A stretch of 64,000 bases of DNA from Clostridioides difficile (GCA_024919175.1 CP103804.1:1178001-1242000), one strand, 5' to 3'; numbered from the stretch's first letter, positions 1-9,765 are shown. Program-made: numbers and translations. Notes: generated by a model not told the origin, from the letters alone.

Positions 1-986
1 TTTGAGACAGCCCCTTTATAAAAATTATTATCTCTAAGAACTTGAGCACGTTTACGGTTAATTAAAAACTGTTTTAATTCAGTTAAGCAGAAAAATAAAA
101 TAGCTCTATTTTCAAATTCTGTTCTATCAACAGGTAGAGGTTGATTTTGCATACTAAGCATCAACCTGCCCAATTCTTCAAGAAGAAGATTCCCTGTTTC
201 GGCTTCAAATTCAGTATAACCTATCTTATGTATGAAAGCAGATAGAATATGAGCTTGTGGTGGAGTAGAATTTAGTTGAGATACATAACTATACAAGTTT
301 TCTAAGATATCCCGTTGGCTTTTTATAATATCCATATGCTCTAAGAAAAATTTAGTATCACTTAATAAAGTATTATTAATATTATCATAAGTTTCAGAAA
401 TACTACTATCAATAAGTGAATTTAAGGTATATAAATCTCTACTGAACCTATTTTCTTTTTTAGGATTTACAATAATATCGGCAATATCTATAAGCACAAT
501 ACTAACTTCTTCTTGTAACTTTTTTTGGACTTCATAGATTTTATGTATATTTGTTGGAATATACATATTTATTATGACACCTATTCCAGTACCTATTACA
601 AATATTCCAGCTTCATTTAAAATCCATTTAATAGATGTTTCTCCTTGGAGGAAATAATGGGATGCGATGACTACACACATAGCAATAACATCTTGAATTT
701 TTAATAAAAAACAAAGCGGTATAATTATGAATATAAATACTGAAAATGAAGTCAAATTATATCCTAAAATATTAAAACATAAATAGGAAAAAATAGTACA
801 TAAAAGAAAACCATAAACCTTTCCAATAGAACCTTTAAGAGTTTCTTTTTTAGTATCCTTTACTGTAAGTAGTACTATAACTCCAGCAACCATTGAGTAT
901 TCTAATTTTAACAGCCAAGCAATAGATATGGCAAGAGAGCATCCAAGAGATAATTTTATTACTTTGAGTGAATTAATATTATTCAA
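1..986 (-). CDS. Aromatic acid exporter family (FUSC/DUF939-like) membrane protein, 3' end outside window
   Basis: Reading the complement from a TTG at 984-986 gives an open frame running off the left edge (about 328 residues seen). The start is chosen because AGGAGG lies 7 bases upstream and no ATG fits. The N-terminal half is a run of hydrophobic segments (starting MNNINSLKVIKLSLGCSL), with TVKDTKKETLKGSIGKVYG between membrane spans. The second half is hydrophilic and helical (IHKIYEVQKKLQEEVSIVLIDIADII). This layout matches the ArAE_1/DUF939 group of putative aromatic-compound exporters. The substrate is unknown. It is transcribed towards the left edge, divergently placed from nothing obvious. 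Confidence 0.7.
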   Translation of the reverse strand, partial: MNNINSLKVIKLSLGCSLAISIAWLLKLEYSMVAGVIVLLTVKDTKKETLKGSIGKVYGFLLCTIFSYLCFNILGYNLTSFSVFIFIIIPLCFLLKIQDVIAMCVVIASHYFLQGETSIKWILNEAGIFVIGTGIGVIINMYIPTNIHKIYEVQKKLQEEVSIVLIDIADIIVNPKKENRFSRDLYTLNSLIDSSISETYDNINNTLLSDTKFFLEHMDIIKSQRDILENLYSYVSQLNSTPPQAHILSAFIHKIGYTEFEAETGNLLLEELGRLMLSMQNQPLPVDRTEFENRAILFFCLTELKQFLINRKRAQVLRDNNFYKGAVS

Positions 987-1205
987 ATATAAACCTCCTG
1001 TAAACAAATATAATAAAGATAATTTTAACATAAAACTAATGGGGTTTGAAATGTAATTAATTATACTTAATTATTTTATTGCCCTATTTAGCTAAATACA
1101 ATCAATATATTTTTATTTTACGAAAGTTTTTTGTGAAAATCTAAAACAATAAAATAGTACTTGGATTATAAAAGTATAATGTAAATTGAGATATCGTTGA
1201 TATAT

Positions 1206-1913
1206 CTACATCAAATCCTTAGTTTCTGCATTATGGATAGAAAGAAAAGCGAAAACTAAAGATATAACTGTTAAAATAATAGGAAAGAACATATTATTTG
1301 CAAGTGTAAAATCTCCTACACTTGCTTGAGTTAAAAATATTAACAAAAAGGATGTAACGATTGTTGCTTTTGATGATTTGCTAATAATACCAACAAATAG
1401 TGCTATAAAGCTCATACTGACAAGTACAACCGACTTTAAAATAAGTTGTACATAGAATAACGAATCTCCCATATTAAAATCTATTAAGAATGAAGAAGTC
1501 ATAAACTGAGAACCTAATAAAATACAACCATAAATCAAAAGTCTTGTTAATATTAGTGCTACAAAATTAAAAATCCAGACAGCTAATATTTGAGAAAGTA
1601 GAATTTTTTTACGTTTAATTGGATAAGAGAACATCAGGTTCATTGTTTTGTTTTTGTAAGCACTGACAATAAAAGAAGATAGCATAACACTTGTAAAAAT
1701 TAAGAATGCTATACTTGTAAAAAGTTCAATTGGTGCAGATATAATATTGTTTCCTGGAGCTGCATCAAGAACACCAGATTCAGGGTCATTTGCAATTCCT
1801 AAAAATGCTAGTGCAAAAACAAATAGGCAAAGAATAATTGCTAAGATAAATACATTTCTAATGTATTTTTCTATATGATTTTTTTTCCATTCTAATTTTA
1901 TTAACTTTAGCAT
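1206..1913 (-). CDS. ABC-2 type transporter permease (Bcr/lantibiotic-immunity type)
   Basis: 235 residues with about six hydrophobic segments, beginning at residues 20-40 (NVFILAIILCLFVFALAFLG), and the ABC-2 feature NLMFSYPIKRKKILLSQ near residues 92-108. This is the typical size of the membrane subunit of bacitracin/lantibiotic self-protection exporters. Its ATG overlaps the stop codon of the ATPase gene upstream (TAATG), so the two are translationally coupled and should assemble as a two-subunit exporter in the membrane. The two-component genes just upstream suggest induction by an antimicrobial peptide. The substrate cannot be read from sequence. Confidence 0.8.
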   Translation of the reverse strand: MLKLIKLEWKKNHIEKYIRNVFILAIILCLFVFALAFLGIANDPESGVLDAAPGNNIISAPIELFTSIAFLIFTSVMLSSFIVSAYKNKTMNLMFSYPIKRKKILLSQILAVWIFNFVALILTRLLIYGCILLGSQFMTSSFLIDFNMGDSLFYVQLILKSVVLVSMSFIALFVGIISKSSKATIVTSFLLIFLTQASVGDFTLANNMFFPIILTVISLVFAFLSIHNAETKDLM

Positions 1914-2830
1914 TATTTATTAGCCCCCTCTGTTATTTTTAGGAAGTAATCTTCCAAAGTCTCCATTTTTGTATGTAAAGCACTTATATCTACACCACCA
2001 AGTGTTAACTCTTTTGATACATCTTGCGTTGTAATATTCTTATCATAGATTCGTATATTGTTTTCATCTATAATCTTGAAATTAATTATATTCAATTTAT
2101 CTGCTAGGATATAAGAAGCACGCTTAATATCATTTACACTTAATTCTATGTATGTAGTGTTTGTTTCTGAAATATCTTTCATAGAAATTTCTTTAAGCAT
2201 TTTACCCTGGCTAATAACACCAATTGTATCTGCAATACTCTCAATTTCAGAAAGTATATGTGTAGATATCATAATGGTAATATCATATTCTGTACATAGC
2301 ATTTTAAGCAAATCGCGAATTTGTTTTATGCCAGCAGGGTCAAGACCATTAGTTGGCTCATCCAAAATCAGCAATTCTGGTTTGTTAAGAACTGCACGAG
2401 CAATTCCTAGACGTTGTTTCATACCTAAAGAATAACTCTTAACAGGCTTGTTAGATGCGTCAGATAAATTTAACATTTTCAGTGCATTGTCTATACTTTT
2501 AGGACTGTAGTATCCCATATACTCACAATGCAATTTGAGGTTTTCAAAGCCACTCATATGATCATAAAATGTAGGAAATTCAATAATACTCCCCATACGT
2601 TTTAAAATTTCATAAGATGAAGACGTAAGTCTTTCACCAAAAATCTCAATTGTTCCATCTGTGGGCTTCCAAAGATTAGTAATCATTTTCATTATTGTGG
2701 TTTTACCTGCTCCATTTGGACCAAGGAATCCATATATTTCTCCCTTTTTAATATTAATATTGACATTACTGACAATGACCTTTTCGTCAATAGCTTTAGT
2801 AAGATGATTTGTTTGTAAAATATATGACAT
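1913..2830 (-). CDS. ABC transporter ATP-binding protein (BcrA-like)
   Basis: 305 residues. Walker A GPNGAGKT is at residues 37-44, with the signature SLGMKQR and Walker B LLILDEPTNGLDP following in normal order. The C-terminal extension of about 90 residues after the nucleotide-binding domain is typical of BcrA-like ATPases of the antimicrobial-peptide exporter group. It overlaps the permease start and lies 93 bp downstream of the kinase gene, so all four genes may form one transcript (regulator, kinase, ATPase, permease). It powers export or extraction of the substrate from the membrane. The family is certain; the bacitracin/lantibiotic role is inferred from layout. Confidence 0.9.
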   Translation of the reverse strand: MSYILQTNHLTKAIDEKVIVSNVNINIKKGEIYGFLGPNGAGKTTIMKMITNLWKPTDGTIEIFGERLTSSSYEILKRMGSIIEFPTFYDHMSGFENLKLHCEYMGYYSPKSIDNALKMLNLSDASNKPVKSYSLGMKQRLGIARAVLNKPELLILDEPTNGLDPAGIKQIRDLLKMLCTEYDITIMISTHILSEIESIADTIGVISQGKMLKEISMKDISETNTTYIELSVNDIKRASYILADKLNIINFKIIDENNIRIYDKNITTQDVSKELTLGGVDISALHTKMETLEDYFLKITEGANK

Positions 2831-2923
2831 TTAAGTGTCCCCCTTTCTTAGATAATTTTTATTATAGAGAAATAGATTTTCAAAACTATTAAGTAAATCT
2901 TACGAATTTCTTTCGTAGGTATT

Positions 2924-3865
2924 TTAATATGATAGTTTTCTTAATTTTACAGTAAATGTAGTGAGGACTTTTGGCTCACTATCCAGAACTATATCGCCAC
3001 CAAGTTGAATGGCTAGATTTTTTGCAATTGTTAAACCAAGACCATTTCCCTGAATATCTCTGTTTCTGGAATCTTCCATTGTAAAAAGGCGTTCAAAAAC
3101 TGTTTTAGCAAATGCTTTTTCAATACCTTTTCCTTTATCTGTCACATCAATATAGACATATTTTTTATCTGAATGGATAAAAATACCTAAATATTTTCCG
3201 TCTGAACCATACTTAATAGCATTAGAAATAAGATTGAATAGGATACGTTGTAGTGCATCTTTATTTCCTTGAACAAAAACAATTTCTTCTGGAATTTCTA
3301 TATCCACTTGAAAATTTTTTTGTGTAAGTAAATCATAAAAATCTAAAATATTTTCACGACAACATTCATTGATATTTACTTTCGATAACTCGATATCTGT
3401 GTCACCAGCTTCTAGCTTTGCCAATGTAAAGAACTGATTAATCAAGTCCATTACTTTCTGTGCTTTCTGTTCTACTTTTGTAAGCATTTTATTTTCCTCG
3501 TGAGTATTTAGTTGTATGATTTCCAAATATCCTAATATGACAGTCATAGGTGTTTTAATGTCATGGGATATATTAGAAAGCATTTTTTTTGAAGAAATTT
3601 CAGAGCGTCGGAAGTCTACACGGATTTTTTGACAATCCTCTAAAAGGCGGTTAATTTGCGATACTAAATCTATAAGAACTTTATGATCTGTAAAAATCAT
3701 TACTTTTTTTTCGTTATTTGTATCTAGGATATCTATCAGATTATTGCTTATTTCCCTCAGTTTTTTTTGTATTCCTTTTCGAAAAATGAACTGTTGGTAT
3801 AAAACGATAATGACTAAAATCACTATACAAATAGAAAGGAAAAAAATAATTGTTGAACTATTCAT
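2924..3865 (-). CDS. Sensor histidine kinase with a single N-terminal membrane helix
   Basis: 313 residues. One hydrophobic segment (residues 6-28) is followed by a linker, then the H-box SNISHDIKTPMTV with phospho-accepting His101. The N-box (LISNAIKYGSDG), G1 (DKGKGIE) and G2 (GNGLGLTIA) boxes are intact. No extracellular sensor domain exists, since only about five residues precede the helix. Kinases of this kind, encoded beside peptide-exporter ABC genes, often take their signal from the transporter itself; that is family knowledge applied here. Its ATG overlaps the stop codon of the response regulator gene, so the pair is co-translated. Confidence 0.92.
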   Translation of the reverse strand: MNSSTIIFFLSICIVILVIIVLYQQFIFRKGIQKKLREISNNLIDILDTNNEKKVMIFTDHKVLIDLVSQINRLLEDCQKIRVDFRRSEISSKKMLSNISHDIKTPMTVILGYLEIIQLNTHEENKMLTKVEQKAQKVMDLINQFFTLAKLEAGDTDIELSKVNINECCRENILDFYDLLTQKNFQVDIEIPEEIVFVQGNKDALQRILFNLISNAIKYGSDGKYLGIFIHSDKKYVYIDVTDKGKGIEKAFAKTVFERLFTMEDSRNRDIQGNGLGLTIAKNLAIQLGGDIVLDSEPKVLTTFTVKLRKLSY

Positions 3866-4566
3866 TATACTCCTCCTAATTTATATCCAATTCCCCACAC
3901 TGTAATGATGTATTTTGGAGAACGTGGATTATCTTCAATTTTATTTCTTAATCTGCTGATATGAACATTGACAGCATTTTCATCACCAAAATATACATCA
4001 TTCCAGATTAGTGAATAAATTTGTTCTTTAGTATAAACTCTCTTTGGATTTTGTAAAAGTAATTTTAAAATATCAAATTCTTTGGCAGTAAGTTCAACTT
4101 TATTTTTATTTTTATGAATAGTATAATCATCTAAATTCATAACTAGGTCTCTGCATATAAGTACCCTGTTATCAATAACAGGCGTGAAGTTTGGCATAGC
4201 AGAATATTGTTTCGTTCTTCGAACATTGGCTTTTATACGGGCTAAGACTTCTACAACTGAAAAAGGTTTGGTAATATAATCATCAGCACCTAAACCTAAA
4301 CCTAATGCTTTATCAGAATCAGAATCTTTAGCTGATATAATGATGATTGGAACAACATTTCGCTGTCTTATATATTGCATAACTTCCATACCACTAATTT
4401 TAGGAATCATTAAATCCAGTAAAATAATATCAAATTGTTTTTCATCAAACTTAATACATGCATCTTCTCCATTATATACAATAGTTATTTCAAAACCCTC
4501 AGAAAGTAAAAAGGTTTTTAACATTTCACTGATTTCTAAATCATCCTCAATTAATAAGATTTTCAT
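3865..4566 (-). CDS. OmpR/PhoB-family response regulator
   Basis: 233 residues. The receiver domain is at residues 1-115, with acidic pocket EDD at 7-9, phospho-acceptor Asp51 in LLDLMIPKISG, and conserved KPF near 101. The C-terminal winged helix spans about 130-230 (ELTAKEFDILKLLLQNP, VHISRLRNKIE, VWGIGYKLGG). It is the first gene of the regulator-kinase-ABC cluster and most likely activates the exporter genes 1206-2830. A small hairpin (CAGG, GAAAA-type loop, CCTG) lies in its upstream region around 4657-4675 on the coding strand; its role is unknown. Confidence 0.95.
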   Translation of the reverse strand: MKILLIEDDLEISEMLKTFLLSEGFEITIVYNGEDACIKFDEKQFDIILLDLMIPKISGMEVMQYIRQRNVVPIIIISAKDSDSDKALGLGLGADDYITKPFSVVEVLARIKANVRRTKQYSAMPNFTPVIDNRVLICRDLVMNLDDYTIHKNKNKVELTAKEFDILKLLLQNPKRVYTKEQIYSLIWNDVYFGDENAVNVHISRLRNKIEDNPRSPKYIITVWGIGYKLGGV

Positions 4567-5022
4567 TTTATACTCCTTATTATGTAATTATTTTTTCTTA
4601 TACCTATTTATTTTAAAATTTTTTTATATACCTTAATATTCATGTATTAAAACATAGACAGGTTTTCCCTGCTTATGTGATTATAAGTATAGTATGTTTA
4701 TAAGAATATTACAAATGCAAGAAAACTAGTATACATCATGATGATATTTTTTGTTATTTCATATCATAATAGCAAATAAAAATAGTTGTAGCAAATGAAA
4801 ATAGTCAAAAATGTATATACTATTATTAATAAAAAATAAAATTATATAGTTAATATGATTTTATAATTGGTTTGGTATGGTGATTTTTAACTTTTATGTT
4901 ATACTATTTATAAAAGTAAGTATAAAGATAAAAATACATAATTAAATATGTATGAGAAGTTTTAAATAGCCTTATTAATGAACTTAACTATTGTTCATAA
5001 TGACAAATTGGAGGAGATAAAC

Positions 5023-5904
5023 ATGAAAATCACTGAAGGATACATGCCTTTTGAAGGTTTTAAAACCTATTACCGTATAGTAGGAGAAGCTACAGAAGGA
5101 AAGAAACCATTAGTACTACTTCACGGAGGTCCAGGTTCTACACATAACTATTTTGAGGTATTGGACAAGATAGCTGAAAGTGGAAGACAAGTTATAATGT
5201 ATGACCAAATTGGTTGTGGTAATTCATTTGTAGAAGGGCATCCTGAGTTATTTAATGCTGACACTTGGATAAAAGAGCTTATCGAACTAAGAAAACATCT
5301 AGGGCTTGATGAAATTCATCTATTAGGTCAGTCTTGGGGAGGTATGCAGGCTATTTGGTATGCTCTTGAATACAAACCAAAGGGTATTAAGTCATATATT
5401 CTTTCATCTACTCTTTCTTCTGCAAAACTTTGGGAAAAAGAACAAAAAAGAAGAATATCATATATGAGTGAAGCTGACCAAAAGGCGTTACTTGATGCAG
5501 TAAATACTGGAGATTACTCTAGTAAAGAATATAATGATGCATTAGAAAAGTTTATGGATATGTATTGTGCAGGGGAAGTAACTGAAGATTCTCCTGAATG
5601 TTTAAGAAGACCTAAAAAGTCTGGTTCTGAAGCGTACATTGTAGGATGGGGATACAATGAATTTTCTCCTACAGGTACTCTTTCTGGATATGAGTTTACA
5701 GATAGATTACATGAAATAAAGGAACCTTGCTTAGTAACTAGTGGAGCGATAGATTTGTGCTCACCATATATTGCAAAGACTATGTATGATAGAATACCTA
5801 ATAGTAAATGGGAACTATTTGAATATTCAAGACATATGCCATTTGTTGAAGAAAATGATAAGTATATAGAAGTTCTAACTAAATGGTTAAACGAAAATGA
5901 TTAA
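5023..5904 (+). CDS. pip: Proline iminopeptidase (S33, alpha/beta hydrolase)
   Basis: 293 residues from the ATG at 5023, chosen because GGAGGAGATAAAC sits immediately before it. An in-frame ATG at 4978 has no ribosome site. The fold is alpha/beta hydrolase: oxyanion region LLHGGPGSTHNYF, nucleophile elbow GQSWGG, acid in SGAIDLCSP and catalytic His in SRHMPFVEE. This matches the tripeptide/proline iminopeptidase family, cytosolic enzymes that remove N-terminal proline, and suits a peptide-fermenting anaerobe. It stands alone and ends at a strong terminator. The region 4567-5022 shows only AT-rich DNA with a TATACT-like -10 at 4900-4905. Confidence 0.88.
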   Translation: MKITEGYMPFEGFKTYYRIVGEATEGKKPLVLLHGGPGSTHNYFEVLDKIAESGRQVIMYDQIGCGNSFVEGHPELFNADTWIKELIELRKHLGLDEIHLLGQSWGGMQAIWYALEYKPKGIKSYILSSTLSSAKLWEKEQKRRISYMSEADQKALLDAVNTGDYSSKEYNDALEKFMDMYCAGEVTEDSPECLRRPKKSGSEAYIVGWGYNEFSPTGTLSGYEFTDRLHEIKEPCLVTSGAIDLCSPYIAKTMYDRIPNSKWELFEYSRHMPFVEENDKYIEVLTKWLNEND

Positions 5905-5921
5905 GCTTATATAAATTTATA

Positions 5922-5958
5922 AAAAGGGATTAAACTGATTGTTTAATCTCTTTTTTTT
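5922..5958 (+). terminator. Intrinsic terminator after the iminopeptidase gene
   Basis: Inverted repeat GGGATTAAAC / GTTTAATCTC with a 5-base loop, followed by eight T residues. It lies 18 bases after the stop codon. Confidence 0.9.
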
Positions 5959-6195
5959 ATTATAAAGGAGATTATTTCATTATATGCGATGAATTTTGAA
6001 TAAGAATAATATGAACAATTGTATGTAAAAGTTTTGAAAGTATTTAAAGAGAAAAAAAGTCTTAAAAGCTCAATAAATCATGCAAATTATTAAAAAACTA
6101 ATATAATTAACATATAATAACAGAATTTAAAAATACTTATTTTTCTGAGGTTTTAGAAATTTTTTTTAAAATTGGTATAATTATTCTGTTTAAAC

Positions 6196-6224
6196 TTGCT
6201 TAAAAAGTATATTTATTATAATAA
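6196..6224 (+). promoter_or_regulatory. Candidate sigma-A promoter of the repeat/MoxR/VWA operon
   Basis: TTGCTT at 6196-6201, 17-bp spacer, TAATAA at 6219-6224, about 75 bp before the first ATG. The match to consensus is moderate. The rest of the gene-free stretch 5959-6195 is AT-rich with no other recognisable element. Confidence 0.4.
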
Positions 6225-6300
6225 GAAACAATTATATAGATAGGAATAGATTATTATATTAATATATAAATAAAAATAACGATAGAAGGAAAGGCATATT

Positions 6301-7104
6301 ATGGAAAAGTCAAAAGTTATTGAAATGATAAAAAATAATCCTAATATTATAGCAACTATAAATAATCCAACTGATGAGATGAAACTAATAGCTATCAAAG
6401 AAAACGGGCTTGTACTAGAATATATAAATAATCCAACTAGAGAGATGCAAGAATTAGCAATTGACAACAATATTAGAGCAATTAAATTTATAAACGACCC
6501 AACAGAAGATATGATGATAAAAGCAGTAAATGATGGATGGAGTATATTAGACTATATAAAAAATCCAACTGATAAAGTGATTAAATTAGCTATAAATCAA
6601 GCAGGGTGGGCTATTAAATATGCTAAAAATCCAAGTGAAGAGTTGCAGTTATTAGCAGTAAGAAAAAATTATGATTCAATAAAGTTTATAAAACTACCTT
6701 ATGAAAGTGTACAAGAAGAAGCAGTAAAAATAAGTTATGATGCATTAAGATATATAGATTCTCCTAGTTATAATGCAGAGCTTATAGCAATTAAGAATAA
6801 TGAGGCAGCCATTAACTTTATAACTAATTTAGATAAGAATAAAATATTAGAATTTTTAAAAGCAAATATTTTAGTGATTAAATATATTGTAAAGAAAATA
6901 TCTAAAGATGAGCTAGAAGAAGTATTAAAACAAGTATTATCGAAAGAAGATGTTGAAGAAAAGTATATTAGAGATTTTTTAAATTGTAATATTATAGATA
7001 GAAACAGCGACTATATAGCAATAGACAAGATGATGTTTATTTATAAATATGGAAGTAAAACAGCAAAAAAAATAGCTGTAGATGAAAAATTGAAAATTAT
7101 GTAG
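6301..7104 (+). CDS. DUF4116-like repeat (solenoid) protein
   Basis: 267 residues. About seven tandem units of 23-24 residues cover roughly residues 10-175. Each resembles a helical pair ending in a YINNPT / FINDPT / YIKNPT / YAKNPS signature followed by EMxxLAI. The pattern (NGxxLEYI, xNPTxEMQELAI) resembles DUF4116 leucine-rich helical repeats. The C-terminal 90 residues are charged and lack repeats. It has no signal peptide or membrane segment, so it is probably a cytosolic protein-protein scaffold. It is the first gene of a tight operon, 12 bp before the MoxR-type ATPase, which suggests a substrate- or target-binding partner of that ATPase. The exact function is unknown. Confidence 0.75.
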   Translation: MEKSKVIEMIKNNPNIIATINNPTDEMKLIAIKENGLVLEYINNPTREMQELAIDNNIRAIKFINDPTEDMMIKAVNDGWSILDYIKNPTDKVIKLAINQAGWAIKYAKNPSEELQLLAVRKNYDSIKFIKLPYESVQEEAVKISYDALRYIDSPSYNAELIAIKNNEAAINFITNLDKNKILEFLKANILVIKYIVKKISKDELEEVLKQVLSKEDVEEKYIRDFLNCNIIDRNSDYIAIDKMMFIYKYGSKTAKKIAVDEKLKIM

Positions 7105-7116
7105 GAGAGAGAAAAG

Positions 7117-8247
7117 ATGAATTTTATAGATACATTAAAAAGCGTTGACTTAATATTATCCACTGGAGAAGTACCTCTAATAGTTGGTGAAAGTGGAATA
7201 GGAAAAACAGCTCTAGCAAAAAAACTTGCTAAAGAAAATAACTGGAGTTTGATTGTAATTGATGGAAATCTACTTAAAGAGGGTGAAATAGGAGGTCTTC
7301 CAACTATAGAATCCTATGTAGGGGTTAATTCTAATGGATATAAGACAGAGAAGAAAACTACAGTATATGCTGTTCATAATAAACTAAGAGAAATTGATGA
7401 AGAAATATCTAAAGGAAAAACAGTTCTTTTATTTATAGATGAGATAAATCGTTGTGAGCATACAGTACAACAAGAACTTATGAATTTAATTTTAAATAGA
7501 GAGATTAATGGATATAAGTTACATGATGATGTAAAGATTTTAGCAGCAATGAATCCATCAAGTAAATATGGTTCAGACTTCGATTATCAAGTTGTAGATA
7601 TGGATTCAGCTCAAGAAAATAGATTTGTTTGGTTAAATATGGAGAGTGACCATACACAATGGTTGAAATGGGCAATAGATGAAGGGATTGAAAAAAAGGT
7701 TATAGAATTTATTTCAACTTTCCCAGAATATCTGCATAAAGCAAATGAAGATGATATAAGAGCAACTCCAAGAAGTTATGAAAGAGTTTCTAAAATTTAT
7801 AAAGTTTATAAGGGCAAAAAGAAATCAATTCCTAGAGCTGTATTTTTGAACGTTATAAAAGGTAATGTAGGTAAGGTTATAGCAGAAGAGTTTATAAGTT
7901 TTATTGAATCAGATTCTAGCCAATTGATATCTTATGAAGATGTTTTTTTAGGTGATACTATTGATGAACATCTTGTAGAAAGAGTAAAAAATGAAAGTCA
8001 TACAAGACTTTATTTATCAGCAATAAATATTCTAAAAAACTTAGAATTAAATATGAAAAACGATGAGTATGAATCAAAATATTATATTGATAGATTTATT
8101 GAGTTCTTAAAGATATATCCTATAGATTTAATGATAGGAATTATGAAAGATATTAGAGATAGCTATATTGAAGTGTATAAAAAAGCTATAGAAAATGAAG
8201 AGTTTGTAAAATCTTACTTTGAGTCATATCGTTTAATAAGGGGATAG
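7117..8247 (+). CDS. MoxR-type AAA+ ATPase
   Basis: 376 residues. Walker A GESGIGKT is at residues 24-31, Walker B LLFIDEINR near 107-115, and sensor-1 ILAAMNPSS near 144-152. The sequence between them (TVQQELMNLILNREINGY) is typical of the MoxR clade. The C-terminal third is helical and poorly conserved. MoxR ATPases act as chaperone-like motors paired with VWA proteins; the following gene, 3 bp downstream, is such a protein. The start has GGAGAG upstream. Family assignment is firm; the client and process are unknown. Confidence 0.9.
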   Translation: MNFIDTLKSVDLILSTGEVPLIVGESGIGKTALAKKLAKENNWSLIVIDGNLLKEGEIGGLPTIESYVGVNSNGYKTEKKTTVYAVHNKLREIDEEISKGKTVLLFIDEINRCEHTVQQELMNLILNREINGYKLHDDVKILAAMNPSSKYGSDFDYQVVDMDSAQENRFVWLNMESDHTQWLKWAIDEGIEKKVIEFISTFPEYLHKANEDDIRATPRSYERVSKIYKVYKGKKKSIPRAVFLNVIKGNVGKVIAEEFISFIESDSSQLISYEDVFLGDTIDEHLVERVKNESHTRLYLSAINILKNLELNMKNDEYESKYYIDRFIEFLKIYPIDLMIGIMKDIRDSYIEVYKKAIENEEFVKSYFESYRLIRG

Positions 8248-8250
8248 TAT

Positions 8251-9660
8251 ATGGAAAATTATTTTGATAAGCAAGCAAAAGAACTCTATATTAAAGCTAG
8301 TGAAATTATAAATACTCATTCTATGCTAAAGGCAAATCGTGCTAATGAGAAATTTGAGGTAGATATACCAAAAGATTTTAAAAATGAATTTTTTAGTCTT
8401 GTAGATAAAGTAAGTTTAAGCCTTATGGAAGAAAAAGATAATTTCTATGGATATTTTTTGTTTCAGATGTCAAGAGAGATACGATTTGATATAAGTAGTC
8501 CTACAGGTGTGAATTTTAAAGGAGCCAAATATGTCATATACTTTAATCCAATAATTTTTTTAACTCTCAATATAGAACAAATGGAAAGTACAATAAAGCA
8601 TGAAATTTATCATATAGTATCTATGCACTTAGTGAGAGCAAAAGAATTAAAGGGAAAGTATAGTACATTAGCGATTAATATGGCAATGGATATAGTAGTA
8701 AACAAATATTTGAATAATTTGCCACCATATGCTACTACTTTAGAATGGGTCAATCTAAAATATTCTTTAAAACTAGAGCCGTATGAGCCTTTTGAGTATT
8801 ATGTAGAAAAGATTCAAACTGAATTAGATTTGTTAGAAGAAGATGAAGATGGTGAAGAAGATGATAGTAACAAGTATGGAGATGTAGAAACTGATTATAG
8901 CCCAGAAAAAACTCATGATATATGGGAAGAATCCGATGATATAGATGAAAGAACTCTTAGGGAATTTACAGAGAAATTTATTGATAGTTCTAAAAAAGGT
9001 GAAGTTCCAGCACACTTAGAAAATATGATATCAGCACTTAAAAATAGTAAAGGCGAATTCCCATGGAATTTGTATCTTAGTAGATTAATGGGGACAGTTG
9101 AAAGCAACAAAAAGAAGACTATAACAAGGAGAAATAGAAGACAACCCAATCGATTAGATTTAAGAGGAGAACTTAGAAGTCACAAAGCAGAAATAGCAGT
9201 TGCTATTGATATAAGTGGAAGCATTAGTAATGAGGAATTTAAACAAGCAATTAAAGAAGTTCTTAATATAGTTAAAAATTATAATCATGAAATTACTATC
9301 ATAGAGTGTGACAGTGAAATTAGACGTGTATATAAAGCAAAAACTGTAAAAGATATAAAAGATAGAATTAAGATAGGTGGAGGCACAAAATTTACTCCAG
9401 TTTTCGAATATGCTAATAATAAAAAGATTAACTTACTAGTTTACTTTACTGATGGTAAGGGTGAAAATAAGTTACAAGTAACACCTAGAGGTTATAAAGT
9501 TTTATGGGTCATTTCTGGAAGTGGAGATAAACTTTCACTGAGAGAGCCTTATGGAGCAGTTAAAAAACTTAGTAAAGTTAAAACAAAAGATGATACATTA
9601 GAGATAAATGATATTAGAAATGATGGATACTCAATGAATAGCCAAGCACCAATTTTATAA
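8251..9660 (+). CDS. Metallopeptidase-like plus VWA domain protein (DUF2201 type)
   Basis: 469 residues. The N-terminal domain has a zincin motif HEIYH at 117-121 (TIKHEIYHIVSMHL), followed by an acidic linker (about 195-235) rich in Glu/Asp. The C-terminal VWA-like domain has the MIDAS motif DISGS at 320-324, the GGGTKFTP loop at 376-383 and TDGKG at 400-404. This matches the putative metallopeptidase/VWA-like DUF2201 family commonly encoded next to MoxR ATPases. The HExxH suggests proteolytic activity, but this is unproven in the family. It is the last gene of the operon and is followed by a terminator. Confidence 0.88.
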   Translation: MENYFDKQAKELYIKASEIINTHSMLKANRANEKFEVDIPKDFKNEFFSLVDKVSLSLMEEKDNFYGYFLFQMSREIRFDISSPTGVNFKGAKYVIYFNPIIFLTLNIEQMESTIKHEIYHIVSMHLVRAKELKGKYSTLAINMAMDIVVNKYLNNLPPYATTLEWVNLKYSLKLEPYEPFEYYVEKIQTELDLLEEDEDGEEDDSNKYGDVETDYSPEKTHDIWEESDDIDERTLREFTEKFIDSSKKGEVPAHLENMISALKNSKGEFPWNLYLSRLMGTVESNKKKTITRRNRRQPNRLDLRGELRSHKAEIAVAIDISGSISNEEFKQAIKEVLNIVKNYNHEITIIECDSEIRRVYKAKTVKDIKDRIKIGGGTKFTPVFEYANNKKINLLVYFTDGKGENKLQVTPRGYKVLWVISGSGDKLSLREPYGAVKKLSKVKTKDDTLEINDIRNDGYSMNSQAPIL

Positions 9661-9727
9661 ATATTATATTGGATATAATTTTTGTGATTTGTTTGATTGT
9701 TATGATTTATTCACTATCAAAATTAAT

Positions 9728-9765
9728 AAAAAATACATTGATTAATAGTCAATGTATTTTTTATT
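9728..9765 (+). terminator. Intrinsic terminator of the MoxR/VWA operon
   Basis: AAAAAATACATTGA / TCAATGTATTTTTT, loop of 7 bases. The symmetrical A/T flanks would allow function in both directions. Confidence 0.9.
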
